Shown in pieces: positions 34,206-43,357 of a DNA stretch of 61,040 bases (the stretch's first letter is position 1; the number at the start of each line of letters is the position of its first letter). Below the pieces are notes generated by a model that worked only from the letters and a program-made list of their open reading frames with translations, did no database searches and had not been told where the DNA came from. The position numbers and the translations under genes are program-made. Source of the stretch: a bacterium (GTDB lineage Bacteria; JAHJDO01); NCBI GenBank assembly GCA_030652805.1, contig JAUSPT010000056.1:1-61040 (forward strand), given 5' to 3'.

Positions 34206-35066
34206 TTATAAATGAATGTTAAAACGAGCGTTATGAATTCCAGGTGCCCAGCCAACTCTTTGTGCCCACAGATCCATGAAATCCTTACTTTCAATAAGAA
34301 CAGTCTGATGGTCAAGTCGTTTTGCGCCTTTTTTTTCATAGGCATCTGCTTGATTAGGACACATCAATTCTATCTTTAATCTATAAGGATGTTTTATGTT
34401 TTTAATTGGAAATGAATTTCTATTTTCTAATGCTTGTTTGGCTGTTTGACGCAATTCTTCTCTCACTTTTACCGGATTTTTATTAATAACAGAATAGCGG
34501 CTTAGCCCTATTTTTGTTTCCACAGTTTCAACTTTCCCAAGAAATTCTTTGGCCTCTCTACAAGCGGCTCTATCACCAGAGACAAGAATTGTCGGGACAC
34601 CAAAGTATGAACATAAAAGTGCAAAGATGGCAATCTCGCCTACAGGCATGTCATTAAGCCACATATTGCTGCATGAATGGCTGTTAAAGGTATGATTCAT
34701 AAAGCCATCCTTGACCCCTATCATGGAATGCGCTCCAATATGCAAAGCGGCATCATAACTTGCATCAACGCAAGTAATTGGAGTAACTCCTCCTCCGTAT
34801 ATCTTAAGCTCAGCTTTTGGATGAAGGTTTTCTATATGAATAGAATTGCTTCCGCCATGACCATCAATCACAATAATCTCTTTTGCACCAGCATTGGACA
34901 ATCCTTCAACTACAGCATTGACTTCTTCTGTTAATAGACGACACGCAGTCTCTTCATTAATAATTTTGTTCCCAATCCCTGTATCAGCACAGCGACCATT
35001 TACACCGCTTGGTCCTTCCAAGTCTGTCATAACATATACTTTTTTTGTCTTTTGTCTGGCAGCCAT
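34206..35066 (-). CDS. M55 family D-aminopeptidase
   Basis: 286 residues. The N-terminal 'YVMTDLEGPSG' provides the Asp and Glu (D15, E17) of the DppA/M55 binuclear zinc site; 'DGHGGSNS' and 'HIGAHSM' provide the histidines. Members release D-amino acids from short peptides and form ring-shaped decamers. It lies 30 bases after the sugar isomerase-like gene on the same strand. Homologues are frequent in peptide-scavenging and sugar-handling clusters. The physiological substrate is unknown. Confidence 0.88.
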   Translation of the reverse strand: MAARQKTKKVYVMTDLEGPSGVNGRCADTGIGNKIINEETACRLLTEEVNAVVEGLSNAGAKEIIVIDGHGGSNSIHIENLHPKAELKIYGGGVTPITCVDASYDAALHIGAHSMIGVKDGFMNHTFNSHSCSNMWLNDMPVGEIAIFALLCSYFGVPTILVSGDRAACREAKEFLGKVETVETKIGLSRYSVINKNPVKVREELRQTAKQALENRNSFPIKNIKHPYRLKIELMCPNQADAYEKKGAKRLDHQTVLIESKDFMDLWAQRVGWAPGIHNARFNIHL

Positions 35067-35096
35067 TTTTACTCCTTATGATTTTATTTTTTATCT

Positions 35097-35966
35097 TTAC
35101 CCTAAGTCTTCTAACAACATTCGAATATAAGCGATGTCCTGCTTTGCAAACAATTCTCGATCGCCTTGTCTTGGAGCTTCAATACAAATTGGACCCTGAT
35201 ATTCCTTTTCCTTGAGAATACGCAGAAATTCACGGTTATTGACAATCCCGTCTCCAAGACCACAGGCTATAAAACTGTTGTACGGTGTGTTTCGAAGACG
35301 AAATATGTTTTTTAGATGCACATAATATAGTCTGTTAGCACATATGTTAACGGTTTCGGAAAGCGAAACAGGTTTTGGAAAGCAGGCAATATTTGCGTAA
35401 TCCAGATTAATTCCCACACTTTTCCTATCAATCATATCAACAAGTTTTTTTGCAGATTCAGGAATGTCGTGAATATAATTCATATGTGTTTCAAAGGCGA
35501 ATCGAAATCCCAGCTCTGAAGCAAGATCGCCAAGCGTTTTAAATCTTTCTGCTGCCCATTTCCACTGGTCAGGAGTGGCAATTGCAGAACCTTGCTTGTC
35601 GTACTTGTAGCTTGGTTCAGCTTTTGTAGAGAGTGGGCCAGCCATTGTATTACAAACAGTAAGCTCAAACCGCTCGGCAGCCATTCTGTAAAACACAATG
35701 CACTCATTAATTTCTTTCTTTCGCATTTCGTCATCATCTGACATAAGATTTGCCCCAGGAGCACCAAAAAGAACATATTTGAGCCCTGTTTTCTGAACAG
35801 CTTCAGCAATTGAGTTTAAATATTGTTCAGGCGTTTCGTCAACTTCTGAACGCTTTTGACGGAACTCGATGCCGTCGTATTCCCATTCAACTGCCTTTTT
35901 ACACATTTCAGAGATGGACTGTCCCTGCTCAACATAATTGACATGCAGAATTATTGGATTTTTCAT
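35097..35966 (-). CDS. sugar phosphate isomerase/epimerase (xylose isomerase-like TIM barrel)
   Basis: 289 residues. The pattern of an AP-endonuclease-2-type TIM barrel is visible: 'EWEYDGIEFR' early, 'FAFETHMNYI' in the middle with the metal Glu, 'GINLDYANIACF' with Asp, 'YVHLKNI' with His and 'ICIEAPR' with Glu near the end. These are the usual metal ligands. Substrates range over keto sugars and inositols, so none is assigned. It leads a two-gene unit with the M55 peptidase and is divergent from tilS. Confidence 0.83.
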   Translation of the reverse strand: MKNPIILHVNYVEQGQSISEMCKKAVEWEYDGIEFRQKRSEVDETPEQYLNSIAEAVQKTGLKYVLFGAPGANLMSDDDEMRKKEINECIVFYRMAAERFELTVCNTMAGPLSTKAEPSYKYDKQGSAIATPDQWKWAAERFKTLGDLASELGFRFAFETHMNYIHDIPESAKKLVDMIDRKSVGINLDYANIACFPKPVSLSETVNICANRLYYVHLKNIFRLRNTPYNSFIACGLGDGIVNNREFLRILKEKEYQGPICIEAPRQGDRELFAKQDIAYIRMLLEDLG

Positions 35967-36024
35967 TTTGCCCCTTTCATGTTTTTTCTATATTATTTTC
36001 TTTTTTAGATGATAATATAACAAT

Positions 36025-37461
36025 ATGAAAAATATGTCTAAACAAAAGGTATTAAGAACTATTCAGAATTACAGAATGATTTCCAAGGGAGATAGTTTAC
36101 TTGTTGGCGTTTCTGGAGGCCCAGATTCTGTAGCTCTTTTGTATCTTCTCATGGGACTCAGGGATAACTACAATCTTCAGCTTTATGTAGTTCACTTAAA
36201 TCATATGCTTAGAGGAAATGAATCCGATAAAGATGCTGGATATGTGAGAAGGTTGTCAAAAAAATTGAAACTTCCTGTTTTTATTGGAAAGAAGGATGTA
36301 AGAAAATTTGCAAAAGCAAACAAGCTATCCTTGGAAGAAGCTGCCAGAATTCAGAGATATGAATTTTATAAACAAATAGCAGATAAATTAAATATAAGAA
36401 AAATCGCTCTAGGCCACACTGCAGATGACAATGCTGAAACTGTGCTCATGAGACTGCTAAGAGGAGCAGGAGAACAGGGGCTAATAGGTATTTATCCTGT
36501 TAGATACATTGGTAACCTAAAAGTTATTCGTCCATTACTGAATATTTATAGAAGAGAAATTGAATCGTTTCTGAAAGAGAAAAAAATCAGTGCGCGTACT
36601 GATTCCTCTAATGCTGATAATAAATTTCTCAGGAATAAAGTCAGATTAGAACTAATTCCCCTTTTAGAAGAAAACTATAACAAGGACATAAAGCGAGTTT
36701 TAGTCAATACTGCTGATATTTTAAAAGAAGACAATGAATATCTAGAAGAGGTTACAAAGAAATTTTATAGTCAGGCTGTCTTGAAGCAGAGAAAAAAGGG
36801 GGAATTCAGCGATGCAAATGATGAAAGTATACATTTAAGCGTTAAAAAAATCGAAGATTTCCCTTTAGCAATTCAAAGAAGAGTTCTTAGATATGGGATT
36901 AAAGAGCTGACTGGAACTCTAAGGCAGATTACATATCAACATTGGAATGAAGTATTAAAGCTGCTAAACAGCAATTTAGCTTATGGGCATATAGATCTGC
37001 CTAATGGATTAATAGTAGAACGGCTGCGCAGGGAGTTAGTTATTCGCAGAGGCAAGGGACAGAATATATGTAGCATAATCTATCCTGTTAAGATTCCTGG
37101 GGAAACTCTTGTTCCTGAGTTTGGAGTAAAACTAATCTGCGCAATTTCCAAGCGAAAAACTAATCTCGAATTCTCCATGCAGAATCCATATCAAGGGAGT
37201 TTTGATTATAATAAGATTAAGAAACCTGTTTTTATAAGAACTCGGAAAGAGGGAGACACATTTCAACCATTGGGAATGAAGGGGAAAAAGAAGATAAAGG
37301 ATTTTCTTATAGACCAAAAGATTCCCCAGCCTGAAAAAAGCAAGGTACTGTTTCTAACTGATAAAACTGATATTATCTGGTTGATAGGCTTAAGAATTAG
37401 CGAGAGGTTTAAGGTGACTGCAAAGACAAAACAAGTTTTGAAAGTGAGATTTTCTAAGTAG
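36025..37461 (+). CDS. tilS: tRNA(Ile)-lysidine synthase
   Basis: 478 residues. The ATP-PP-loop motif 'SGGPDS' is at 30-35, followed by the catalytic core with 'HTADDNAETVLMRLLRG' and the C-terminal substrate-recognition domain ('KPVFIRTRKEGDTFQPLGMKG' region, broken here). It converts C34 of the CAU tRNA to lysidine so that it reads AUA as isoleucine. A matching CAU tRNA is encoded at 23164-23241. It lies 75 bases upstream of ftsH, the common tilS-ftsH order. Confidence 0.93.
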   Translation: MKNMSKQKVLRTIQNYRMISKGDSLLVGVSGGPDSVALLYLLMGLRDNYNLQLYVVHLNHMLRGNESDKDAGYVRRLSKKLKLPVFIGKKDVRKFAKANKLSLEEAARIQRYEFYKQIADKLNIRKIALGHTADDNAETVLMRLLRGAGEQGLIGIYPVRYIGNLKVIRPLLNIYRREIESFLKEKKISARTDSSNADNKFLRNKVRLELIPLLEENYNKDIKRVLVNTADILKEDNEYLEEVTKKFYSQAVLKQRKKGEFSDANDESIHLSVKKIEDFPLAIQRRVLRYGIKELTGTLRQITYQHWNEVLKLLNSNLAYGHIDLPNGLIVERLRRELVIRRGKGQNICSIIYPVKIPGETLVPEFGVKLICAISKRKTNLEFSMQNPYQGSFDYNKIKKPVFIRTRKEGDTFQPLGMKGKKKIKDFLIDQKIPQPEKSKVLFLTDKTDIIWLIGLRISERFKVTAKTKQVLKVRFSK

Positions 37462-37502
37462 GATTCTCTGTTGTCTTTTCATAACGTGTGTGCTAATATT
37501 CG

Positions 37503-37511
37503 TGGTATAAT
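37503..37511 (+). promoter_or_regulatory. extended -10 promoter of ftsH
   Basis: TGGTATAAT (TG-n-TATAAT) ends 25 bases before the TTG start of ftsH. No good -35 box stands at the usual distance, which extended -10 promoters tolerate. Confidence 0.5.
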
Positions 37512-37536
37512 TTGAATAGGTATAAGGAGCTCATAA

Positions 37537-39396
37537 TTGAACAAACCCAAGTTGAACAAACCCAAATTAAACAAATTTAATAAAACATTAGCTATCTGGC
37601 TTGTGCTTGGAATAATAGTAATTTTCTTTGTCCAATTTTCGCAAATGCAGGGAAAGAGTACAAAAAAGATTGTATACAGTCAATTCATAGCAGATATTAA
37701 TGCTAGCAGTGTGAAAAACGTTGAAATAGCAGGTAAGAATATTTCAGGACAATATGTTACTGGAGATAAATTCACAACATATGCAATAGAAAATCCAGAT
37801 TTATGGAAATTTCTAAAGGAGCATAATGTTGAGGTAAAAGGGAAACCAGAGACAAGTATATGGCAGCAACTAGTAGTAGGCACGATTCCATTTTTATTAT
37901 TTATAGGCTTTCTGTGGTTCTTTGTATATAGACAGATGCAGTCTGGTGGCAAACAAGCATTTTCCTTTGGTAAAAGCAGAGCCAAGATGATAAAGGAAGA
38001 TAGACCTAAAATAACTTTTAAAGATGTAGCAGGTATAGATGAAGCAAAAGAGGAGCTACAGGAGATAATAGAATTTCTAAAGACCCCAGAGAAATTTCAG
38101 AAATTAGGCGGCAAGTTACCAAAAGGGGTATTATTGATGGGGCATCCAGGCACAGGAAAGACGCTCTTGGCAAAAGCAGTTGCTGGAGAGGCAAAATGCG
38201 CTTTTTTCAGTATAAGCGGTTCTGATTTTGTAGAGATGTTTGTAGGAGTGGGGGCATCGCGTGTGCGGGACTTATTTGAGCAGGGAAAAAGGAATAGTCC
38301 GTGTTTGATTTTCATAGATGAGATTGACGCAGTAGGCAGGCAGCGCTTTGCTGGTCTTGGCGGTGGACATGATGAAAGAGAACAGACCCTAAATGCTTTA
38401 CTTGTGGAAATGGACGGATTTAATACAAAAGAGGGTGTAATTTTAATTGCTGCAACAAATCGGCCAGATGTGCTGGATCCAGCACTTCTGAGACCAGGTA
38501 GATTCGATAGAACTATTATGGTTGAGATGCCAGATATCAAAGGCAGAATGGGTATATTGAAAGTTCATACAAAGAACCTTACGCTTGGCAAAGATGTTGC
38601 TCTTAATGTTGTTGCAAGAGGGACTCCTGGTATGTCAGGTGCAGATCTGGAGAACCTATGTAATGAAGCTGCAATTGTTGCATCAAGAAAGAATAAAAGC
38701 AAGATTGAAATGTCTGATTTTGAGGAAGCCAGAGATAAAGTAATGATGGGAATAGAGCGAAAAAGTCTTGTTATTAGTGATGAAGAGAAGAAAATTATTG
38801 CCTATCATGAAGCTGGGCATACATTGGTTCAGTATTACTTGCCCGATGCAGATCCCATTCATAAAGTTTCAATTATTCCAAGAGGAAGAGCTCTGGGCTT
38901 GACTCACATATTACCTGAGAAGGATAAGTATATTGAGAGCAAATCCCATTATATGAGTAATCTAGTAAGTTTGATGGGAGGAAGAGCTGCAGAGATATTA
39001 GTGTTTAATAATACATATACAGGCGCCAAGAATGATATAAGGGTCGCTACGGAGCTTGCCAGACAAATGGTATGTGAATGGGGAATGAGCGAGAAGCTTG
39101 GTCCTCTTTCATTTGGCCGCAGGCATAATCAGGTTTTTCTTGGAAGAGATATAACAGAAGAAAGGGAATATAGCGAGGACACAGCAAAGAAGATAGATAT
39201 AGAAGTTCGCAATCTGGTTGAAAATGCATATAAACAGGCAGAAAATACTATTAAGAAGAATCGGGACAAATTGGATAAAATTGTAAAAGAATTATTGGAG
39301 AAAGAAGTAATTGATAGAAAGGATGTAGAGGCTATTCTTGAAGGCAAATCTGCAAAGAAGAAACCAACAAATAAATCTCGTAAAAAGGAATCTTGA
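37537..39396 (+). CDS. ftsH: ATP-dependent zinc metalloprotease FtsH
   Basis: 619 residues. The TTG start has AAGGAG seven bases upstream. Two membrane segments (about 17-35 and 112-131) enclose a periplasmic domain. The AAA module follows with Walker A at 202-209, reading GHPGTGKT where most family members have GPPGTGKT, and Walker B 'CLIFIDEID' (256-264). The zinc site HEAGH is at 424-428, with the third ligand in '[10 protein letters not shown]'. It degrades misfolded membrane and regulatory proteins. The short tail is Lys-rich. Confidence 0.95.
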   Translation: MNKPKLNKPKLNKFNKTLAIWLVLGIIVIFFVQFSQMQGKSTKKIVYSQFIADINASSVKNVEIAGKNISGQYVTGDKFTTYAIENPDLWKFLKEHNVEVKGKPETSIWQQLVVGTIPFLLFIGFLWFFVYRQMQSGGKQAFSFGKSRAKMIKEDRPKITFKDVAGIDEAKEELQEIIEFLKTPEKFQKLGGKLPKGVLLMGHPGTGKTLLAKAVAGEAKCAFFSISGSDFVEMFVGVGASRVRDLFEQGKRNSPCLIFIDEIDAVGRQRFAGLGGGHDEREQTLNALLVEMDGFNTKEGVILIAATNRPDVLDPALLRPGRFDRTIMVEMPDIKGRMGILKVHTKNLTLGKDVALNVVARGTPGMSGADLENLCNEAAIVASRKNKSKIEMSDFEEARDKVMMGIERKSLVISDEEKKIIAYHEAGHTLVQYYLPDADPIHKVSIIPRGRALGLTHILPEKDKYIESKSHYMSNLVSLMGGRAAEILVFNNTYTGAKNDIRVATELARQMVCEWGMSEKLGPLSFGRRHNQVFLGRDITEEREYSEDTAKKIDIEVRNLVENAYKQAENTIKKNRDKLDKIVKELLEKEVIDRKDVEAILEGKSAKKKPTNKSRKKES

Positions 39397-39411
39397 TTCA
39401 GATAATTTCCC

Positions 39412-40257
39412 ATGCATAGTAAATTCATATTAAGATGTGGTAAACACACAATAGATTTGAGGAAAAAACCAGCATTAATGGGTATATTGAATGTGACCCC
39501 AGATTCTTTTTCTGACGGAGGATTGTACAATACACGTCAAAAGGCAATAAATCGGGTTGATGAGATGGTCGCAGAGGGGGCGGATATTATAGATATAGGA
39601 GGTGAGTCAACGCGTCCGAGCGCAGAACCAGTCAGTGAAAAAGAAGAAAGCGCCAGAGTTATCTCTTTGATAAAGGAGATAGTTAAGAAATTTAATCTGC
39701 CTGTTTCAATTGATACAAGAAAAACAGAAGTTGCGAAGAAAGCTCTGGACGCAGGTGCTTGTATGGTAAATAATGTAGGCGGATTGAAAGGGAACAGGGG
39801 ACTTGGTAAAATCGTAGCGCATTATGACGTTCCTATTATTCTTATGCATATGAGAGGAAACCCGCAAACTATGCAAAGGGAGGGTAAGTACAGGTCGGTC
39901 GTCTCAGATATTATAGAGGAATTAAAAAGCAGTATAGCCCTGGCACAGGATGCTGGAATAAGAGAAGATAATATCTTGGTAGATCCAGGAATTGGGTTTG
40001 GCAAAACTACAGAGGATAATTTAAAAATTATTAATAGAATTAGTGAATTCAAGATACTGGGAAAGCCAGTTGTCTTAGGCCCATCAAGAAAATCGTTTAT
40101 AGGAAATGTGCTTAATTTAGATGTTAAGGAACGACTTGAAGGTACATTAGCTGCAGTGGCATATGCTGTCTTAAAGGATGTAAGCATTATTCGCGTTCAT
40201 GATGTTGTAGAGACAAGAAGAGTTATTGATATGATAAAAGCTATAAAGGATGTTTAG
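39412..40257 (+). CDS. folP: dihydropteroate synthase
   Basis: 281 residues. It condenses 4-aminobenzoate with the pterin diphosphate in folate synthesis. The signature 'MGILNVTPDSFSDGG' and 'GADIIDIGGESTRP' are intact, as are 'SIDTRK' and 'GPSRKSFIG'. It lies 15 bases after ftsH and its stop codon overlaps the GTG start of cdaA by one base. folP next to cdaA is a recurring bacterial neighbourhood. Confidence 0.95.
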   Translation: MHSKFILRCGKHTIDLRKKPALMGILNVTPDSFSDGGLYNTRQKAINRVDEMVAEGADIIDIGGESTRPSAEPVSEKEESARVISLIKEIVKKFNLPVSIDTRKTEVAKKALDAGACMVNNVGGLKGNRGLGKIVAHYDVPIILMHMRGNPQTMQREGKYRSVVSDIIEELKSSIALAQDAGIREDNILVDPGIGFGKTTEDNLKIINRISEFKILGKPVVLGPSRKSFIGNVLNLDVKERLEGTLAAVAYAVLKDVSIIRVHDVVETRRVIDMIKAIKDV

Positions 40258-41069
40258 TGTTTTCAGACTTTCTTAATAATACTATAAGGTTTTTTTCGGT
40301 TTTAGGCTGGCGAGATTTTGTAGAAATTCTTGTATTGGCTGTTATTTTCTATAGAGTCTTTTTGTTTATTAAAGGCACCAGAACTATCCAGGTTATGAAG
40401 GGACTCTTTATCATTGTGCTTGTTGCGCTTTTGGCAAAGATTATGAATTTATACACGATAAGCTGGATACTTGAGAAAGTATTAGCTATAGGCGTAATAG
40501 CCATCTTAATTGTTTTTCAACCTGAATTAAGGCGTGCTCTTTCAAGAATAGGACAGAATCCACTTAATATATCCTTGCAAGAAGATGAGTTAATAGACGA
40601 AATAGTAAAATCTGTAAATATGCTTTCCAGAAAGAATATTGGTGCACTTATTGTAATTGGTCGTGAAATTGGTCTGAAAGATTATATGGAAACAGGTGTT
40701 CGTATAAATGCTAAAGTTACAAGTGAACTGTTAAGCAGTATTTTTACTCCTAATTCACCGCTTCACGATGGCGCAGTCATAATTGAGCGAGGAGAACTTG
40801 TCGCTGCAAGCTGTATTCTGCCTCTTGTAGAACTGCCTAATATCGGGAGAGTGCTGGGAACCAGACATAGAGCTGCCTTGAGTTTAACAAAAGAGACCGA
40901 TGCAACAGTAATTGTAGTATCAGAAGAAACTGGAGGTATCTCTGTTGCAATAAGGAGAAAGCTGACACGTGATATAGATGGTATTACTTTGAGAAAAATA
41001 TTGCATAACTTATATGCTCCTAGTGAGAAAAGTAAAAAAGCTTTCTGGATATGGAAGAGAAATAAGTAA
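40257..41069 (+). CDS. cdaA: diadenylate cyclase CdaA
   Basis: 270 residues from a GTG with AAGGA upstream. Three membrane segments occupy the first 100 residues, followed by a DisA_N domain with 'SPLHDGAVII' and 'GTRHRAALSLTKETDA'; the DGA and RHR motifs are the catalytic ones. It makes cyclic di-AMP from two ATP. The next gene encodes a small CdaR-like partner and overlaps its stop codon by one base. Confidence 0.94.
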   Translation: MFSDFLNNTIRFFSVLGWRDFVEILVLAVIFYRVFLFIKGTRTIQVMKGLFIIVLVALLAKIMNLYTISWILEKVLAIGVIAILIVFQPELRRALSRIGQNPLNISLQEDELIDEIVKSVNMLSRKNIGALIVIGREIGLKDYMETGVRINAKVTSELLSSIFTPNSPLHDGAVIIERGELVAASCILPLVELPNIGRVLGTRHRAALSLTKETDATVIVVSEETGGISVAIRRKLTRDIDGITLRKILHNLYAPSEKSKKAFWIWKRNK

Positions 41070-41488
41070 TGTTCAAAAATTGGGGATTTAAAATATTGTC
41101 ATTTTTTATTGCCTGTATGATTTGGTTTTATATATCAGGGGAGGAGGGGGCAGATGTTGCAAAAAGAAGAGAAAAAGATAAAGTGTTAAGGAATGTTGTT
41201 GTAAAGGTAGTACATCCATTTTCTTTTATCTTGCAAGCGGAACTAAATCCAAAGTATGTAAGTGTGCAAATAAGAGGCGCATCTCATGTTGTAGATAAAC
41301 TAACTTCTGAAAGCATTCTTGTTTTTGTAGATGTAAGTGCTTTAAACAAGGGGAAATATGTTTTGCCAGTACAAATTAAACTACCTGCAGATGTAAAACT
41401 TGTTCAAATTACTCCTCTTACAGTAAAGGTACTGCTTAAAGACATAATTGGAATATCTGTCCCTTCTCTTGTGCAAGAAAAGGGGTAA
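41069..41488 (+). CDS. CdaR/YbbR-like protein, single-domain
   Basis: 139 residues. One N-terminal membrane segment (about 8-23) is followed by what looks like a single YbbR domain ('LNPKYVSVQIRGASHVVDKL' region). Firmicute CdaR proteins carry several YbbR repeats and run to over 400 residues, so this is a minimal version. Its immediate coupling to cdaA supports a role in controlling the cyclase from the outer face of the membrane. Confidence 0.8.
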   Translation: MFKNWGFKILSFFIACMIWFYISGEEGADVAKRREKDKVLRNVVVKVVHPFSFILQAELNPKYVSVQIRGASHVVDKLTSESILVFVDVSALNKGKYVLPVQIKLPADVKLVQITPLTVKVLLKDIIGISVPSLVQEKG

Positions 41489-41533
41489 TAAGGGGATAAG
41501 TTAACTCACTCTATCCATCAAAAGAGATATGCA

Positions 41534-42259
41534 ATGTCAAAATTAGGTGTAAATATAGACCATATTGCAACAGTTAGACAAGCTAGAAAAACCTTTGAAC
41601 CTGATCCTGTTAAAGCAGTTCATTTATGCGAAACCGCAGGTGCTGATAGCATTGTTTCTCATTTAAGAGAGGATAGAAGACACATCAATGATAGAGATAT
41701 AAGATTAATAAAAGAAATCGTAAACATAAGGTTCAATCTTGAAATGTCAATTGCAGCTGAAATCGTTGATATTGCTCTGAAACTTGAACCTGATCAGGTA
41801 AGTTTAGTTCCTGAAAAGAGAGAAGAAGTGACAACAGAAGGCGGGCTGGATGTAGTTTTGAAAAGGAATGAATTAAAGGAGATAATCCAGCGTTTCAAGG
41901 ATAAGGGTATTGTTGTGAATCTTTTTATAGATCCTGAAATATCCCAAATAGATGCGTCTTTAGAGGTCAACTCAGACGCTATTGAACTGCATACGGGGAG
42001 TTATGCAAATGCAACCAGTCAGTCAGCTATGGAATATGAATTCAAGAAGATTGTAGGCGCTACAGGTTATGCCAGAAAACATGGGCTTATTGTGCATGCA
42101 GGGCATGGGTTGACATATTTCAATGTGAGAAGAATAGCCGACATCAAGGAAATAGAAGAACTAAATATCGGACATTCAATTATATCACGCGCCGTATTTG
42201 TCGGGCTGGAAAGGGCTGTAAAGGATATGATAGATATTATAAAAGGTAATTCCAAATAA
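41534..42259 (+). CDS. pdxJ: pyridoxine 5'-phosphate synthase
   Basis: 241 residues. PdxJ joins 1-deoxyxylulose 5-phosphate and 3-amino-2-oxopropyl phosphate to form vitamin B6 phosphate. The start 'LGVNIDHIATVRQAR', 'CEXAGAD.I..HLREDRRHI' region, 'VSLVPEKREEVTTEGG' and 'VHAGHGL' motifs are typical and carry the catalytic His and Glu. It lies 45 bases after the CdaR-like gene. pdxA is not in the window. Confidence 0.95.
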   Translation: MSKLGVNIDHIATVRQARKTFEPDPVKAVHLCETAGADSIVSHLREDRRHINDRDIRLIKEIVNIRFNLEMSIAAEIVDIALKLEPDQVSLVPEKREEVTTEGGLDVVLKRNELKEIIQRFKDKGIVVNLFIDPEISQIDASLEVNSDAIELHTGSYANATSQSAMEYEFKKIVGATGYARKHGLIVHAGHGLTYFNVRRIADIKEIEELNIGHSIISRAVFVGLERAVKDMIDIIKGNSK

Positions 42260-42278
42260 AATAAAAGGAACATAAACT

Positions 42279-43352
42279 ATGTCTCAAGAAAAAATGAGCT
42301 CTCAAGAGAGAGTAAAAACAGCAATTTCAAGAAAAATTCCAGACCGTGTGCCTATTCATGACAGTCCATGGGGTGCAACAATAAAGAAATGGCATGAGCA
42401 GGGATTACCTGAGAGAAAAAGCCCTCGAAAGTATTTTGGATATGATATTGTCAACATTAGTGCGAATCTCACACCGCGATTGACAACAAAGATTATTGAA
42501 GAAAATGAAGAGTATATTGTTGAGACAACGTCCACAGGTGGAATCAGAAGAAACCATAGGGACTATTCAACCACTCCAGAAATAATAGAGTGTCCGGTTA
42601 AGAAAAAGAACGATTGGCCGTTTATAAAAGAGCGACTAAAACCAGACTTTAAACGTATAGACTGGGCATCTGCATGGGGGTACTACCAGAAAGCTAGAGA
42701 AGATGGATTATATATAGTCTTTGGCGCAGCAAGCGGTTACGATCTTCTGCAGTCTTATATTAAAAGTGAAGAACTGCTTATTTTTATGGCTACTGATCCC
42801 GAATGGATCAAGGAAATGGTTGATACGACATCTGATTTAATTCTTGAGACAGTAAAGATGATGTACAAAGAAGGATTTCGCTTTGATGGGGTATGGGTTT
42901 ATAACGATATGGGATACAGGAACAGCTCCCTGTTCTCACCTAGCATGTATGAGAGAATTATAGCTCCATCAGACAAGAAACGCAATGACTGGTTTCATGA
43001 GCATAAGATGCAAACTATTCTTCACTCTTGTGGATGTGTGAAAGGATTAATTCCATCCTTAATCAAGCATGGTTTTGACTGTCTTCAGCCATTAGAGGTA
43101 AAAGCAGGAATGGATTTAAGGGAACTTAAACCAGAATACGGGGATAAAATCGCACTCTTTGGGGGAATTAATGTAATGTTGATGGAGGATCCTGATGATT
43201 CAAAAATTGAAAAGGAAATTCAGGAAAAATTTGAAATTGCCAAAAAAGGCGGAGGTTATCTTTTCCATTCAGACCATTCTATACCTCTGGACGTGAGTTT
43301 CAGAAAATACCAGTTTGTAATGGATTGTGTAAAGAAATATGGAAGGTATTAG
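42279..43352 (+). CDS. uroporphyrinogen decarboxylase family (corrinoid methyltransferase-like) protein
   Basis: 357 residues of the URO-D superfamily TIM barrel. It begins 'ERVKTAISRKIPDRVPI', typical of the methyltransferase-like branch (MtaA/CmuA type) rather than HemE. Conserved 'GVWVYNDMGY', 'LHSCGCVKGLIPSLI' and 'LFGGINVMLMEDP' are visible; the Cys-His segment may hold zinc. No haem genes or corrinoid proteins are adjacent, so the substrate is unknown. It has 19 bases to pdxJ and 5 to nnrD/E. Confidence 0.85.
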   Translation: MSQEKMSSQERVKTAISRKIPDRVPIHDSPWGATIKKWHEQGLPERKSPRKYFGYDIVNISANLTPRLTTKIIEENEEYIVETTSTGGIRRNHRDYSTTPEIIECPVKKKNDWPFIKERLKPDFKRIDWASAWGYYQKAREDGLYIVFGAASGYDLLQSYIKSEELLIFMATDPEWIKEMVDTTSDLILETVKMMYKEGFRFDGVWVYNDMGYRNSSLFSPSMYERIIAPSDKKRNDWFHEHKMQTILHSCGCVKGLIPSLIKHGFDCLQPLEVKAGMDLRELKPEYGDKIALFGGINVMLMEDPDDSKIEKEIQEKFEIAKKGGGYLFHSDHSIPLDVSFRKYQFVMDCVKKYGRY

Positions 43353-43357
43353 GACTC

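Noticed and set aside
34079-34345. An 88-codon minus-strand frame over the pheS promoter and the end of the M55 gene
   Set aside because: It overlaps the M55 coding end in another frame and covers a strong promoter; it is probably spurious.
42279-43352. Calling the URO-D family protein HemE
   Set aside because: Its N-terminus and Cys-His segment fit the methyltransferase-like branch, and no haem genes are adjacent.
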